DNA from: Frondihabitans sp. 762G35
GTDB lineage: Bacteria > Actinomycetota > Actinomycetes > Actinomycetales > Microbacteriaceae
Reading direction: 5' to 3'
Assembly (NCBI RefSeq): GCF_002074055.1
Contig: NZ_CP014619.1
Span: 496,001 to 560,000, forward strand
Length of the DNA: 64,000 nt
A model generated the notes under the pieces. That model was not told the origin of the DNA. It did not search any database and was given only the letters and a program-made list of their open reading frames with translations. Made by a program: the position numbers and the translations under genes. Of the stretch, positions 52,176 through 60,353 are shown one piece after another. Each line of letters starts with the position of its first letter. Position 1 is the stretch's first letter.

Positions 52176-52596
52176 CACTGGCCTCCCCGGTGACTACCTC
52201 GTGCTCGATGTCCGCGGGCACGACCCAGAACCCGAGAGCGCCCCTGGCGTGGGCGAGAGGCGGGCGTGCCTCCTGGGGATTGGTGACGACCCAGTGGAAG
52301 ACCGGCTCCCACGACGTCGCCACGAAACCGCCGAGCGCCGAACAGTCGACGCCGTCGACCGAGCAGCCGAGGGTCGCCTCGTGGCAGTCGACGATCTCGA
52401 CGGTGCCGACGATGACCGACCGGGGCATGTCCGCGACGCCGTCGACGTGCTCGGCCCGGTAGTGCTCGTGGAGCGCCTTGCCTGCGTGGATGGCGATGAC
52501 TCCGCGCCGCGACGTCGGCCGGGAGCGGTTCTCGATCCGCTTCTCGCCCTGGACGAGACGGGACGCGTATGGCTGTTTGACCGTCAACGCCCGCAT
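52165..52596 (-). CDS. ASCH-domain protein
   Basis: A 143-residue ASCH-fold protein: LTVKQPYASRLVQGEKRIENRSRPT at the start, IAIHAGKAL and GTVEIVDCHEA are the family hallmarks. ASCH proteins bind RNA or modified nucleosides. In phages the role is uncertain. Confidence 0.8.
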   Translation of the reverse strand: MRALTVKQPYASRLVQGEKRIENRSRPTSRRGVIAIHAGKALHEHYRAEHVDGVADMPRSVIVGTVEIVDCHEATLGCSVDGVDCSALGGFVATSWEPVFHWVVTNPQEARPPLAHARGALGFWVVPADIEHEVVTGEASDGR

Positions 52597-52973
52597 CACT
52601 CGTCCACCTCGTTCGCGATCTCGAGGAGCACATCGGCATGGCACGGGAGGTCGAGGGGGCACCAGCACGCGAGATCGCGCCCCGCGAGATCCGTTCGGAT
52701 CGTGGTGCGTACGTCGCGATCCCACACGCCCAGGCCGTCGTGGCGCAGCTTCGGTTCGACTGAGTCGCTTGAGACCTTCTCGACCAGATCGCGGAACATC
52801 TTCACTGCGCTGTCGGCGTCGATAGGTCCGGCGACTCGGTATGGGTTGCCCCACTTGCTCGGCCGGGAAACGACCACGGCGCCATCGGGCTTCTTCCACC
52901 CCTTCCTGCGGCTCAACTGGATCCGCTTGGGCTTCGACGACGCGGAATCTTCTGCTGACTGGGAAATGCTCAT
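52596..52973 (-). CDS. DUF4326 protein
   Basis: A 125-residue protein with the DUF4326 signature: PKRIQLSRRKGWKKPDGAVVV, SRPSKWGNPY and LACWCPLDLPCHADVLLEIA. Common in phages; function unknown. Coupled to the replication gene upstream. Confidence 0.8.
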   Translation of the reverse strand: MSISQSAEDSASSKPKRIQLSRRKGWKKPDGAVVVSRPSKWGNPYRVAGPIDADSAVKMFRDLVEKVSSDSVEPKLRHDGLGVWDRDVRTTIRTDLAGRDLACWCPLDLPCHADVLLEIANEVDE

Positions 52974-53632
52974 CTGGTGTCGCTCCTTCCGGGGCCCTGT
53001 GGATAACTTTCGATCTCAGCGGCTGCATCTGCTTTTGGAGATGGTGTCGGTGGTGTTGATGTTGCTGTTGCTGTTGTAGACAGCCCCGAAACCTCAACTT
53101 GCGTTTGGGGCAAATGGACCCCCAAATCCACCCCGAAAGGGAGTTCGAGGTCGGGGTCCATGTCGCGAGGATTGACCGCGTTCTGGCGGAGCACCGTCTT
53201 CACCTGCGGCTTCTCCCAAGCGGGCAGATCGGGGTTCTCTTTCCGGAGGCGAGCCAGCTCGTGGACGACCGCGGCGCGTAGCTTGTTGCTCCCGATGGCC
53301 CCGAACGCGTTCGCGATCGACACTGCGAGGCGGGGCTGCTTGAGGAGACCGTCGTGCCGGATGTAGGAGCGGACGAGCACCTCCTCGGTGTCCTGGTCGA
53401 AGACGAGGAACCACGAGTAGGACAGCTCCACGGCGGCCTTCATGACGTCGAGGGTGCTCCACTCCTTCGCCCGCTGAGCGATGCGCCCCGGGTGCCACGG
53501 TGCGACTCCTGCGTAGGACAGTGCCGGGTCGCTGAGCATCACGAGGTACAGGTGCTGCGCGGCGGCCGTCAGGGACCGCCAGTCGTCGTCGAACCACATC
53601 TCGGGCCGGATCTGTGCGTACTGCTTCGGCAT
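52970..53632 (-). CDS. Replication initiator-like winged-helix protein
   Basis: A 220-residue protein starting MPKQYAQIRPEMWFDDDWRS, a start seen in phage replisome organisers of Actinobacteria, with winged-helix-like segments (LTAAAQHLYLVMLSDP, VRSYIRHDGLLKQPRLAVSIANA) and a disordered Ser/Thr/Pro tail. Probably binds the phage origin or loads helicase; no origin repeats were found inside it. Confidence 0.65.
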   Translation of the reverse strand: MPKQYAQIRPEMWFDDDWRSLTAAAQHLYLVMLSDPALSYAGVAPWHPGRIAQRAKEWSTLDVMKAAVELSYSWFLVFDQDTEEVLVRSYIRHDGLLKQPRLAVSIANAFGAIGSNKLRAAVVHELARLRKENPDLPAWEKPQVKTVLRQNAVNPRDMDPDLELPFGVDLGVHLPQTQVEVSGLSTTATATSTPPTPSPKADAAAEIESYPQGPGRSDTR

Positions 53633-53862
53633 CAGGTCACGAGCCCTCTCTGGATCGCAATGACCTCCGCGCGGCGGCTGAGAGCCACCGTGCGGATGAA
53701 GGGCCAGTCGTCCTTCACGCGGGACGCCGAGCCCCACCTGTCGAGGGCGTACTCGAAGTCAGGGACGGAGACGCCGGCGGTGACGAGGAGCTCCACCTCG
53801 ACCTCGTGGACGGGTGACATCTCGATGCCGCACTCGACGAGGAGCTGCATAGCTTCGTCCAT
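53632..53862 (-). CDS. 76-residue phage protein
   Basis: A small acidic protein (MDEAMQLLVECGIEMSPVHEVE). Unknown. Coupled at both ends between RusA and the replication gene. Confidence 0.5.
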   Translation of the reverse strand: MDEAMQLLVECGIEMSPVHEVEVELLVTAGVSVPDFEYALDRWGSASRVKDDWPFIRTVALSRRAEVIAIQRGLVT

Positions 53863-54242
53863 CAGGTCTCACCTCTCTCTGCTTTCTCGATGAGCAGCTC
53901 CAGGTGCGGAGATGCTTCCTTGTCGTAGACGATCCGGGGCATGATCTTGTCCATGAACAGGGGGATATCGTCCTCGACGACCTTCGCGTCCACCAGCCCG
54001 TCGCACATGGCCTTGAGCGTCGGGACGATGTTGTCTTCGTCCCGGTGGTGACGCGTCGCGACAACCCACGTGAGAGTGACCCGGCAGTACCCGAGGGGCG
54101 GGATCTGATGCCGGTACTCCGCCTCGATTCGCGCCGAAGCCCGAACCTTCTTGACGATGCTCGCGCGCTGCCGCCATCCGTGGCGCTGGTTCTCCGTCAG
54201 CGGTGGCCGGGGGTAGTCGAACCGGATCGTCCACCTATCCAC
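53862..54242 (-). CDS. RusA-family Holliday junction resolvase
   Basis: A 126-residue RusA-like endonuclease. Catalytic acidic residues lie in HHRDEDNIVPTLKAMCDGLVDAKVVEDD (D68, D70, D81, D91/D92, with K77). It resolves junctions made during phage recombination and replication. Confidence 0.85.
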   Translation of the reverse strand: MDRWTIRFDYPRPPLTENQRHGWRQRASIVKKVRASARIEAEYRHQIPPLGYCRVTLTWVVATRHHRDEDNIVPTLKAMCDGLVDAKVVEDDIPLFMDKIMPRIVYDKEASPHLELLIEKAERGET

Positions 54243-54687
54243 GGCGCGACGCTCGGCTCTCGTGTACGAGCTCCATCGCGGCTCGCTCAGCTTCGGCGAG
54301 CGCCGTGGTGAGTCGGTCGATCTCAGCGAGGAGGGTGTCGATGTCTTCGCGGGAGTGGGCGATGAATTCGGCGGTGGGGTGGCGGTAGCCGATGATGTCG
54401 TGGCGGTAGACGCGGGGGTCGTCGGGTGTGGTGGCGGTGGGGGCGACTTCGTAGATGGCGAGGTCGCGGCCTCGGATCATGAAGACGTCATCGGTCTGCA
54501 TGAAGCGGGGTTCTGCTCCGTGCATGCCTGCGCGGGTGAAGTCCATGATGGAGCAGCGTCCCCAGCCGGGGATCCAGGTCGCGAGGTAGGTGTGGTGGTT
54601 CTTGGTGTTGCCTGCCCAGTGCCAGGGCCCTCGGGGGGCGGCTTCGGCTCGGGCGCGGATCTCGTCGATGGTGGGTGGTGTGCTCAT
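54235..54687 (-). CDS. Conserved phage protein
   Basis: A 150-residue protein: MSTPPTIDEIRARAEAAPRGPWHW, then a beta-rich body and a C-terminal coiled helix (IAHSREDIDTLLAEIDRLTTALAEAE). Very common in actinophages by recall; no known function. Confidence 0.65.
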   Translation of the reverse strand: MSTPPTIDEIRARAEAAPRGPWHWAGNTKNHHTYLATWIPGWGRCSIMDFTRAGMHGAEPRFMQTDDVFMIRGRDLAIYEVAPTATTPDDPRVYRHDIIGYRHPTAEFIAHSREDIDTLLAEIDRLTTALAEAERAAMELVHESRASRRG

Positions 54688-54710
54688 GGCGGTGTGGCTT
54701 CCGTTCGTGG

Positions 54711-55052
54711 TCAGGGCCGCTCGGCGGGTAGTGCTGGGGAGGCGGCTGGCTTGACGTCGAGGATGCGGTCGAATCGGTATGAGTCGGTCCATGAGTAGCC
54801 GCTGTCGACGGTCACGGACCTGGCGTTGATGCGGATGACCTTGTGCCAGCCGAGGTTGGTTCTGATGTGGGTGACACCGATGAGTTCCTCGCGCGTGAAG
54901 CGGTGCCGTGTCCGTTCCCGTTCGGCCACGAGTGCGCGAGCTTCGGCCCAGGCGCGGGCTGTATGCTCACGGATCTCGGCCGCCGCTGCGTCGACCGTCG
55001 CATCCGTGGCTTTCGCTCTGGCGCGGTAGGCGCTTCTGGTGTCGCGTTTCAC
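54711..55052 (-). CDS. 113-residue phage protein
   Basis: A basic helical start and a small beta domain (LIGVTHIRTNLGWHKVIRINARSVTVDSG). Unknown. GTG start overlaps the stop of the methyltransferase (GTGA). Confidence 0.5.
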   Translation of the reverse strand: MKRDTRSAYRARAKATDATVDAAAAEIREHTARAWAEARALVAERERTRHRFTREELIGVTHIRTNLGWHKVIRINARSVTVDSGYSWTDSYRFDRILDVKPAASPALPAERP

Positions 55053-56653
55053 GCGGCGACCGTGACGTCGGTGCAGAGAGATTCGACGACTGCGGCGATG
55101 AGGTCGCGGGCGGCGGGCGGTGTGACTGCGTTGCCGGCGAGGCGCACCTGCTCGCGCTTGTTCCCGAGGAGCAGGTAGTCGGCCGCGAACGCCATGCCCT
55201 GCTTGATCTCGTCGGGGGTGAGCATCCTGAACTCGACGTCGTCGACATCAAGCGAAACCGGGGCGGCCGGCGACATGAGGGACTGGTCGCCGCGAGTTGT
55301 CAGAGTGCGGAGCTCTTCGACGACCGGGGTCGTCATCTCTGCTCCGCCGCTCTGGTTCCGCATCACGAGGGCGTGGTGGTTGCCGTTCGCCGAGACCGTG
55401 TCGATGGTCTCCGTGGCGGGCTTCGCGACGCCGTGGTTCCGGAGGGGGACGACGATCGCTGTCTCATTGCGGGTGGACTGCGTCCGCAGCGGCTCGGCCC
55501 CTGAGGAGGCCGTCTTGCCGTCGCGGCCCTCGACGGGCACCATGAGCGGCTGGGCGGCGAGGAACTGGCTGCCTGACGCCGTGATGGCACCGATGGGGTG
55601 GGAGTCGGGCTTGGCTCCCGTGTCGTTGCCCTCACCTCTGACGACGAGGGCTTTCGACGCGGACGTGTGCAGAGTCTTGAGCGCCTCCGATGCCGGCCAC
55701 GCCCGGACGTACCCGTTGGGGTCGCCGTGCTGGCGGTGCTTCGGGTCGGTGGAGTCGTAGGCGTTCCCGGCAGCCTCGACGACGAGCGGGCCCCAGTAGC
55801 GTTCGATGCCGCGCTGGATCCGCTCGCGGGTCTTCGTCGCGAGGGGCTTGGCGCGGTCGCCGATGCGGACGCCGCGGAGGGACCAGTCGATGATCGATGA
55901 CGCGGGCAGCCAGCCGGGTTCGAGGATGCGTCCGCGGCACTCGACCCGGGGGCACCGGTAGACGTACTGGGCACGGTAGCGGCCCCAACGCTCGGCCTTC
56001 TTGAATGTCTGCTCGGCGTTGACGATTCCGTGCTCGGGGCAGAGCGCCCGGGGGCGGGTCCATTTCGCGAGGTCTGGACGTCGGTTGCCCTTCCGCCAGA
56101 AGACCACGTACATGCGGTCCCGGGACTGTGGTGCCGGAGCTCCGAGCGCCTGGGCGTGCATGGAATTCAGCCACACCTGTTCGTGCTCGTAGCCGAGCAG
56201 CTCCATCGCTAGGAGCCACGCCGGGAACTGGATCCACTTCGCGGCGTCGACGACGTTCTCGACGATGATCGCCTGGTAGCGGTGGTACTCCGTGAATCGG
56301 GGCACGTCCCACATCGTCGCCCGGGAGCGCTCGGCGGCCTCGGTCGGGAGAGGGCGGTCGTCGAAGAGGTCGAACTCGCCCTGCGTGGAGCCGCGCTTGA
56401 TGCCCTTAGCCTGCGAGTGGTTCGTGCACTCCGGTGACGCCCAGAGGATCTCGGTGCGCGGGTAGCGGCGAGGATCGACCTGGGAGAGGTCAGCGATGTC
56501 GTGGTCGGTCTCGGGGTGGTTCGTGTTGTGGGTCTCGATGGCGAGCTTCCAGTGGTTCGCGGCCATGCGGACGCGGACGCCCGGGACGGCGACGGCGCCG
56601 GAGCTCGAGCCGCCTGCTCCACAGAACAGGTCGGTGATGGTGATGTCGCTCAA
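55049..56653 (-). CDS. C5-cytosine DNA methyltransferase, phage type
   Basis: A 534-residue enzyme. Motif I FCGAGG (residues 10-15) binds S-adenosylmethionine; VENV (131-134) is motif VI; APAPQSRDRMYVVFWR is motif VIII; RLAGNAVTPPAARDL is motif X. The usual PCQ loop is replaced by SPECTNHS with C76 as candidate nucleophile. Target recognition is the long middle region (about 195-480). It may protect phage DNA from host restriction. TTG start at 56,653, only a weak ribosome site. Confidence 0.85.
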   Translation of the reverse strand: MSDITITDLFCGAGGSSSGAVAVPGVRVRMAANHWKLAIETHNTNHPETDHDIADLSQVDPRRYPRTEILWASPECTNHSQAKGIKRGSTQGEFDLFDDRPLPTEAAERSRATMWDVPRFTEYHRYQAIIVENVVDAAKWIQFPAWLLAMELLGYEHEQVWLNSMHAQALGAPAPQSRDRMYVVFWRKGNRRPDLAKWTRPRALCPEHGIVNAEQTFKKAERWGRYRAQYVYRCPRVECRGRILEPGWLPASSIIDWSLRGVRIGDRAKPLATKTRERIQRGIERYWGPLVVEAAGNAYDSTDPKHRQHGDPNGYVRAWPASEALKTLHTSASKALVVRGEGNDTGAKPDSHPIGAITASGSQFLAAQPLMVPVEGRDGKTASSGAEPLRTQSTRNETAIVVPLRNHGVAKPATETIDTVSANGNHHALVMRNQSGGAEMTTPVVEELRTLTTRGDQSLMSPAAPVSLDVDDVEFRMLTPDEIKQGMAFAADYLLLGNKREQVRLAGNAVTPPAARDLIAAVVESLCTDVTVAA

Positions 56654-57024
56654 GGTGCTTCTTTCGTCTTGCGGGGTCGGCCGCGCGGGATGCTGGGGAG
56701 GCCGAGGGCTCGGCGTCGTGATCCGATCGCGCCCGGGGTGAAACCGAGCACCTTCGCGATGTCGGCGTTGTTCTTGCCGGCGTGAGCCATCTCGGTGATG
56801 GTCTGCTCGTCGGCCGGGGTGATCGTTCGGTTGCGGCGGGCCTTCGCGGCGGCGGCGCGTTCGGCGTCGAGTGCGCGGCGGAACTGCCAGTCGCCTTGGT
56901 AGCGGCGCTGCGTCTCGGAGCACGTCATCCCGGTCGCTTCGCAGTGCGTGCCGCGGCAGCCGCGTGCGTAGCCCTCGAGGGTGCCGTGGGGAAAGTCGTC
57001 CGCTTCGAAGTCTCTGCCGCTCAT
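56650..57024 (-). CDS. Zinc-type / helix-turn-helix phage regulator
   Basis: A 124-residue protein. HGTLEGYARGCRGTHCEATGMTCSE is a Cys/His cluster frequent in actinophage proteins; the C-terminal half is a helix-turn-helix (TITEMAHAGKNNADIAKVLGFTPGAIGSRRRALG) with a basic tail. Probably a DNA-binding regulator. Overlaps the methyltransferase start by 4 bp. Confidence 0.65.
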   Translation of the reverse strand: MSGRDFEADDFPHGTLEGYARGCRGTHCEATGMTCSETQRRYQGDWQFRRALDAERAAAAKARRNRTITPADEQTITEMAHAGKNNADIAKVLGFTPGAIGSRRRALGLPSIPRGRPRKTKEAP

Positions 57025-57458
57025 GCGTGCTCGAAGACGACGGCGGGGACACCGTGCTCGGGGTCGACGTAGAAGCGGCGCGGGCGGCTGGGTGGGAGCG
57101 ACGGGTAGCTGGACAGCCACTGCAGCTCAGGAGCGTTCTCTTCTGGCACCTTGAAGGTGAGCGACGCAACCGACCGCGCGATCGCGACGTCGTGGGTTCG
57201 GAGGACGACCACCTGGTCTCCGTGAAGAACCGCAGCGGCGGGCTTGGACGCTCGGTACATCTTCCCGTTTGGCCGTGCGACCCGGGCGAGACGGATGCTG
57301 TCCATGCCGTCCGCGAGCGCGTAGACGAGGTCGGTGAGGCGGCCGACGATGTCTTCGGCGTTGAGGAAGTGGTGGGTCATTTCGCTGTGGTGGGCGGAGT
57401 GGTTGAACTCGGCTTTGAGGAGTGCCGCGGCTTCGCGGTACTGCTGGGTCACGGACAC
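57021..57458 (-). CDS. 145-residue phage protein
   Basis: A helical start (QQYREAAALLKAEFNHSAHHSEM) and a beta-rich end. Unknown function. First-overlap chain with the HTH gene downstream. Confidence 0.5.
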   Translation of the reverse strand: MSVTQQYREAAALLKAEFNHSAHHSEMTHHFLNAEDIVGRLTDLVYALADGMDSIRLARVARPNGKMYRASKPAAAVLHGDQVVVLRTHDVAIARSVASLTFKVPEENAPELQWLSSYPSLPPSRPRRFYVDPEHGVPAVVFEHA

Positions 57459-57467
57459 GGGTGCCTT

Positions 57468-57734
57468 TCAGGTGACGGGGCGGAAGGGGACGGGTGCAGG
57501 GTGGCGTTTGCAGTCGCATTCGCCGAGGGTGCGGCGGTGGCACTCGTAGGAGCCGCAGGAGGTCCGCTCGCCGGGGAGGGGATGGCAGGTGAGGTCGTTG
57601 TCGCTGATGCGGTGGAAGGTGGTGTCGGTGCCGCTCACGGGGAGGGTGAGGCGGTCGGGTGGGGTGACTCCGGTGGGGGCGTAGATGGTGACTTTCAGGC
57701 CTCGCCCGGTTGAGTACGTGTAGCCGGTGTCCAT
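57468..57734 (-). CDS. 88-residue Cys-rich phage protein
   Basis: Beta-rich start (YTYSTGRGLKVTIYAPTG) and a Cys-rich end (CHPLPGERTSCGSYECHRR, CDCKRH) that may bind zinc. Unknown. Confidence 0.5.
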   Translation of the reverse strand: MDTGYTYSTGRGLKVTIYAPTGVTPPDRLTLPVSGTDTTFHRISDNDLTCHPLPGERTSCGSYECHRRTLGECDCKRHPAPVPFRPVT

Positions 57735-57970
57735 CAGCGTTCTTCGCGGCGCTGGTCGATCTCGTGGACGATGCGGGCGAGGAGCCAGACGAACCAGAGG
57801 AGCACGAGCGATGCGAGAGTGCCGAGGATGACGGCGGCGGAGGTGGGGTGGTCGATGAGCCACGAGGTGGCTGCGGCGATGGCTGCGATCGCGGCGAGGA
57901 TCATGATCATGAAGGTGAGTTGGCGGGCGACCCACCGGGTCAGGTAGTACCGCCACGTGCGGGTCTTCAC
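57734..57970 (-). CDS. Small two-helix membrane protein
   Basis: A 78-residue protein with helices at about 19-38 and 47-68. GTG start overlaps the stop of the next membrane gene. Part of a run of three tiny membrane proteins in the early operon. Confidence 0.6.
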   Translation of the reverse strand: MKTRTWRYYLTRWVARQLTFMIMILAAIAAIAAATSWLIDHPTSAAVILGTLASLVLLWFVWLLARIVHEIDQRREER

Positions 57971-58173
57971 GGGAGCACCCACCGTTGGATGGCCGCGAGG
58001 ACGCCGGCGATGACGAGCAGCGACAGGGCGAGGGAGGCCATGTCGATCGTCTCGGAGACGGCGCGGCGCTTGCCGTGCTCCCACGAGACTTCGAGTCCCT
58101 TGAGGAACGTGGACGCAGCGATGATGAGGAAGAACGCGGCGAGCGCGAGGACCGCGATGATGGCGATGGTCAT
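57967..58173 (-). CDS. Small two-helix membrane protein
   Basis: A 68-residue protein with helices at about 2-22 (TIAIIAVLALAAFFLIIAAS) and 45-63. Overlaps both neighbours by 4 bp. Function unknown. Confidence 0.6.
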   Translation of the reverse strand: MTIAIIAVLALAAFFLIIAASTFLKGLEVSWEHGKRRAVSETIDMASLALSLLVIAGVLAAIQRWVLP

Positions 58174-58295
58174 ACGAGGACCGCCAGGAGTGTTCCGGCG
58201 ATGATCATCGTGGAGGCGGCGATGAGCGAGATGAGGATGATGATCCAGGGCCCCCGCGGGGTCTCGTCGGGGTCGTAGTCGGGGCGGTTGTCCAT
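58170..58295 (-). CDS. 41-residue single-helix membrane peptide
   Basis: MDNRPDYDPDETPRGP is followed by one strong membrane helix (WIIILISLIAASTMIIAGTL). The TGA overlaps the ATG of the next membrane gene, and AAGGA precedes its own ATG. First of three consecutive tiny membrane proteins. Confidence 0.6.
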   Translation of the reverse strand: MDNRPDYDPDETPRGPWIIILISLIAASTMIIAGTLLAVLV

Positions 58296-58329
58296 GTGTG
58301 GTCCTTGGTGGTCTGGGGTGGCCCTGGGG

Positions 58330-58488
58330 TCACTGGGTGATGTGGCGGAAGTAGAAGCTGGTGCGGCGGCCGGAGCGGAGGTAGAGGTCCACGCAGCGGG
58401 CTTCGGCGGCGGGCCGGGAGTGCGTGTACTCGATGAAGCGGCGGCTCTTGAATTCGTGGATGGCGTAGCTGTTGGCCGTTTTGGTCAC
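58330..58488 (-). CDS. 52-residue basic phage protein
   Basis: MTKTANSYAIHEFKSRRFIEY, ending SGRRTSFYFRHITQ. GTG start overlaps the stop upstream (GTGA). Unknown. Confidence 0.5.
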   Translation of the reverse strand: MTKTANSYAIHEFKSRRFIEYTHSRPAAEARCVDLYLRSGRRTSFYFRHITQ

Positions 58489-58715
58489 CGGTCGCGTCGC
58501 CTGGTTTCGAGGACGCGGTGGATGCCGTTGAGGGCGCTGGCGGCGGCGACGATGCCTTCGGCGATGGTCTGGAGCCAGATGCCGGTGGCTTGCTTGCCGA
58601 GTTCGTCGGTGCGCTGCGTATTGCCTTCGGCGTGGGCGGTCTTGAGGCCGGTGACGGCGAGCCGTCCGACTTCGAGGAGGCGTTCGGCTTCGGCGAGGTG
58701 CTGGGTGGTGGTCAC
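58485..58715 (-). CDS. 76-residue helical phage protein
   Basis: All-helical (TTQHLAEAERLLEVGRLAVTG, IAEGIVAAASALNGIHRVLE). GTG start overlaps the DUF1643 stop. Unknown. Confidence 0.5.
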   Translation of the reverse strand: MTTTQHLAEAERLLEVGRLAVTGLKTAHAEGNTQRTDELGKQATGIWLQTIAEGIVAAASALNGIHRVLETRRRDR

Positions 58716-59230
58716 GTTGGTTCTCCGGGGTAGGGGATGAGGGGTGCGTCTCCGCGGACGTAGAGAGGGTGTCTGGGCTGGCCTGCGTTGGTGAGGCCGA
58801 GGCAGAGCAGGGGATACCCCTGGAGGAGTTCCAGGACCCTTCCGATCCGTGCGGCGCCGCCTCCGCCGCGGGTGGCGGCTGCTCCGGCACCCCAGGCGGC
58901 GACGACCGGTTCGTCGAGGACGGCGTTCTCGGTGAAGATCCGCGCGAGGGTGTCGTCGTTCCGGGGGCCGACCGCGTCGATGGGGAACTCGAGGTAGTGG
59001 GGGTCGGTGGCCCGGTAGGCGTAGAGGTTGACGACGCGGATGCCGCCGAATCCCTCGCGCTCGGCGAAGCTCATGCAGCGTCGGATCGTGGGGTCGTCGA
59101 TCGCCGCGTCTGCGGTCGATGGGTTGAGCATGATGAACGTCATGACCTTCCCGTCCCGCTTCCACGTCCGGGACAGCAGGTACCGGTACACCTGGTCGGC
59201 GCTGATCTCGGCGGACTTCTCGACGAACAT
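58712..59230 (-). CDS. DUF1643 protein
   Basis: A 172-residue protein with the DUF1643 pattern: MLNPSTADAAIDDPTIRRCMSFA, VVNLYAYRATDP and LCLGLTNAGQPRHPLYV. Frequent in phages; thought by some to be DNA-related but not characterised. Confidence 0.82.
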   Translation of the reverse strand: MFVEKSAEISADQVYRYLLSRTWKRDGKVMTFIMLNPSTADAAIDDPTIRRCMSFAEREGFGGIRVVNLYAYRATDPHYLEFPIDAVGPRNDDTLARIFTENAVLDEPVVAAWGAGAAATRGGGGAARIGRVLELLQGYPLLCLGLTNAGQPRHPLYVRGDAPLIPYPGEPT

Positions 59231-59583
59231 CAGCCGGTCACCGACTTGAGGTAGTCGCGCCCGTACTGGGTGATCTCGTACTCCGCCTCACGCTTCCCGT
59301 TCGGCCCCTTCACCATCCGGGTCACCCGCAGGAACCCCATGGACGCAAGTTCACCCATCCGCTTCCGCGGGGTGTCCTCGGCGGCACGCGGCCACCCGTA
59401 GAGGGGCTGCCACTTCTTGTACCGCTGATTCCCGACGCTGCCGGCGATCTTCTTCAACGCCACCAGCTCGAGGACCGCGACCTTCAACGTGCTCAGCCGC
59501 ACACCGACCGCGGCCGCCGCATCCTGCGACTCCTGCGGATCAGTACCGCGGGCGAGGGTGTCTCCGACGCTCTGGATCATCAC
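59230..59583 (-). CDS. Winged-helix DNA-binding protein
   Basis: A 117-residue protein with a winged-helix pattern (LKVAVLELVALKKIAGSVG, TPRKRMGELASMGFLRVTRM, YEITQYGRDYL). AAGGAG precedes two adjacent ATG codons, either of which may be the start. Possible early regulator or replication protein. Confidence 0.6.
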   Translation of the reverse strand: MMIQSVGDTLARGTDPQESQDAAAAVGVRLSTLKVAVLELVALKKIAGSVGNQRYKKWQPLYGWPRAAEDTPRKRMGELASMGFLRVTRMVKGPNGKREAEYEITQYGRDYLKSVTG

Positions 59584-59592
59584 TGCTCCTTG

Positions 59593-60081
59593 CTACGAGC
59601 GGTGCCGCGCAGCAACGCGGCCCGCATGCTCATTGGTCGACGGGATCTGGTGCATCAGCCGCTGCACCTCGCGGAGACGGCGCTCCTTCGCCTCGATGAG
59701 GCGGACCGCCTCCCCGAGCTCGCGCTCGGAGAGGAGCCCACCGAGACCGTCCATCCGTGTCTCACGACGACGCACCAGCTCCTCGAGCTCCATCCGCGAG
59801 CGCACCTCCTCCTCACGGAGCCGGGACCGCTCGGCGGCGTGACGGTCCTTCACCGCGGTAGCGGACCGCTTCGACTTGTCCTTCTGACGCGCGTGCCCGA
59901 GGGTCTTCTGCAGATCCCGGATGACGTTCCGCGTGGCGCGCTCGCTGATTCCGAACGAGACGAGGACCGGGGAGAGGGTGGGGTGCTCGTACACCTCGAC
60001 GCTCTTGCTGTTGGTGCGGGAGTAGATGAAGTCGTTGTCGGTGAGGAACGTGACGAGGGTCTTGTAGTGCTTCGTCGACAC
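59593..60081 (-). CDS. Phage protein with HicA-like start and long coiled coil
   Basis: A 162-residue protein. Residues 1-62 (TFLTDNDFIYSRTNSKSVEVYE ... ERATRNVIRDLQKTLG) loosely follow a HicA/YcfA-like strand-helix order, though without a clear catalytic His. Residues 65-155 are a strongly charged coiled coil. GTG start. Function unknown. Confidence 0.5.
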   Translation of the reverse strand: MSTKHYKTLVTFLTDNDFIYSRTNSKSVEVYEHPTLSPVLVSFGISERATRNVIRDLQKTLGHARQKDKSKRSATAVKDRHAAERSRLREEEVRSRMELEELVRRRETRMDGLGGLLSERELGEAVRLIEAKERRLREVQRLMHQIPSTNEHAGRVAARHRS

Positions 60082-60089
60082 GGTGTGGC

Positions 60090-60317
60090 CTAGCGGGCTC
60101 GGAGGAGGCCGCTGGCCGCGGCGGCGATGCGCTCCATGAGGGGCTTGTGCTGGTCGGGCTGGGGGAGGCTCTGCGAGCCGGTGCCCCAGCGGCGCCGCCA
60201 GTTGGCGTAGTACATCTCGTCGGGCTGGGACCGTTCGCTGAGCGGGGTGCCGATCTTGGGGGTGCGGTCGAACTTGATGCCGGCGCGCTTGCGGGCCTTG
60301 CGGGCGGTGGTGGACAT
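60090..60317 (-). CDS. 75-residue basic phage protein
   Basis: MSTTARKARKRAGIKFDRTPKIG; basic, with a helical C-terminus. AAAGG precedes the ATG. Unknown. Confidence 0.5.
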   Translation of the reverse strand: MSTTARKARKRAGIKFDRTPKIGTPLSERSQPDEMYYANWRRRWGTGSQSLPQPDQHKPLMERIAAAASGLLRAR

Positions 60318-60353
60318 GCGGTGGTGCCTTTCGGTGTGGTGGGGTTGGGAGGG

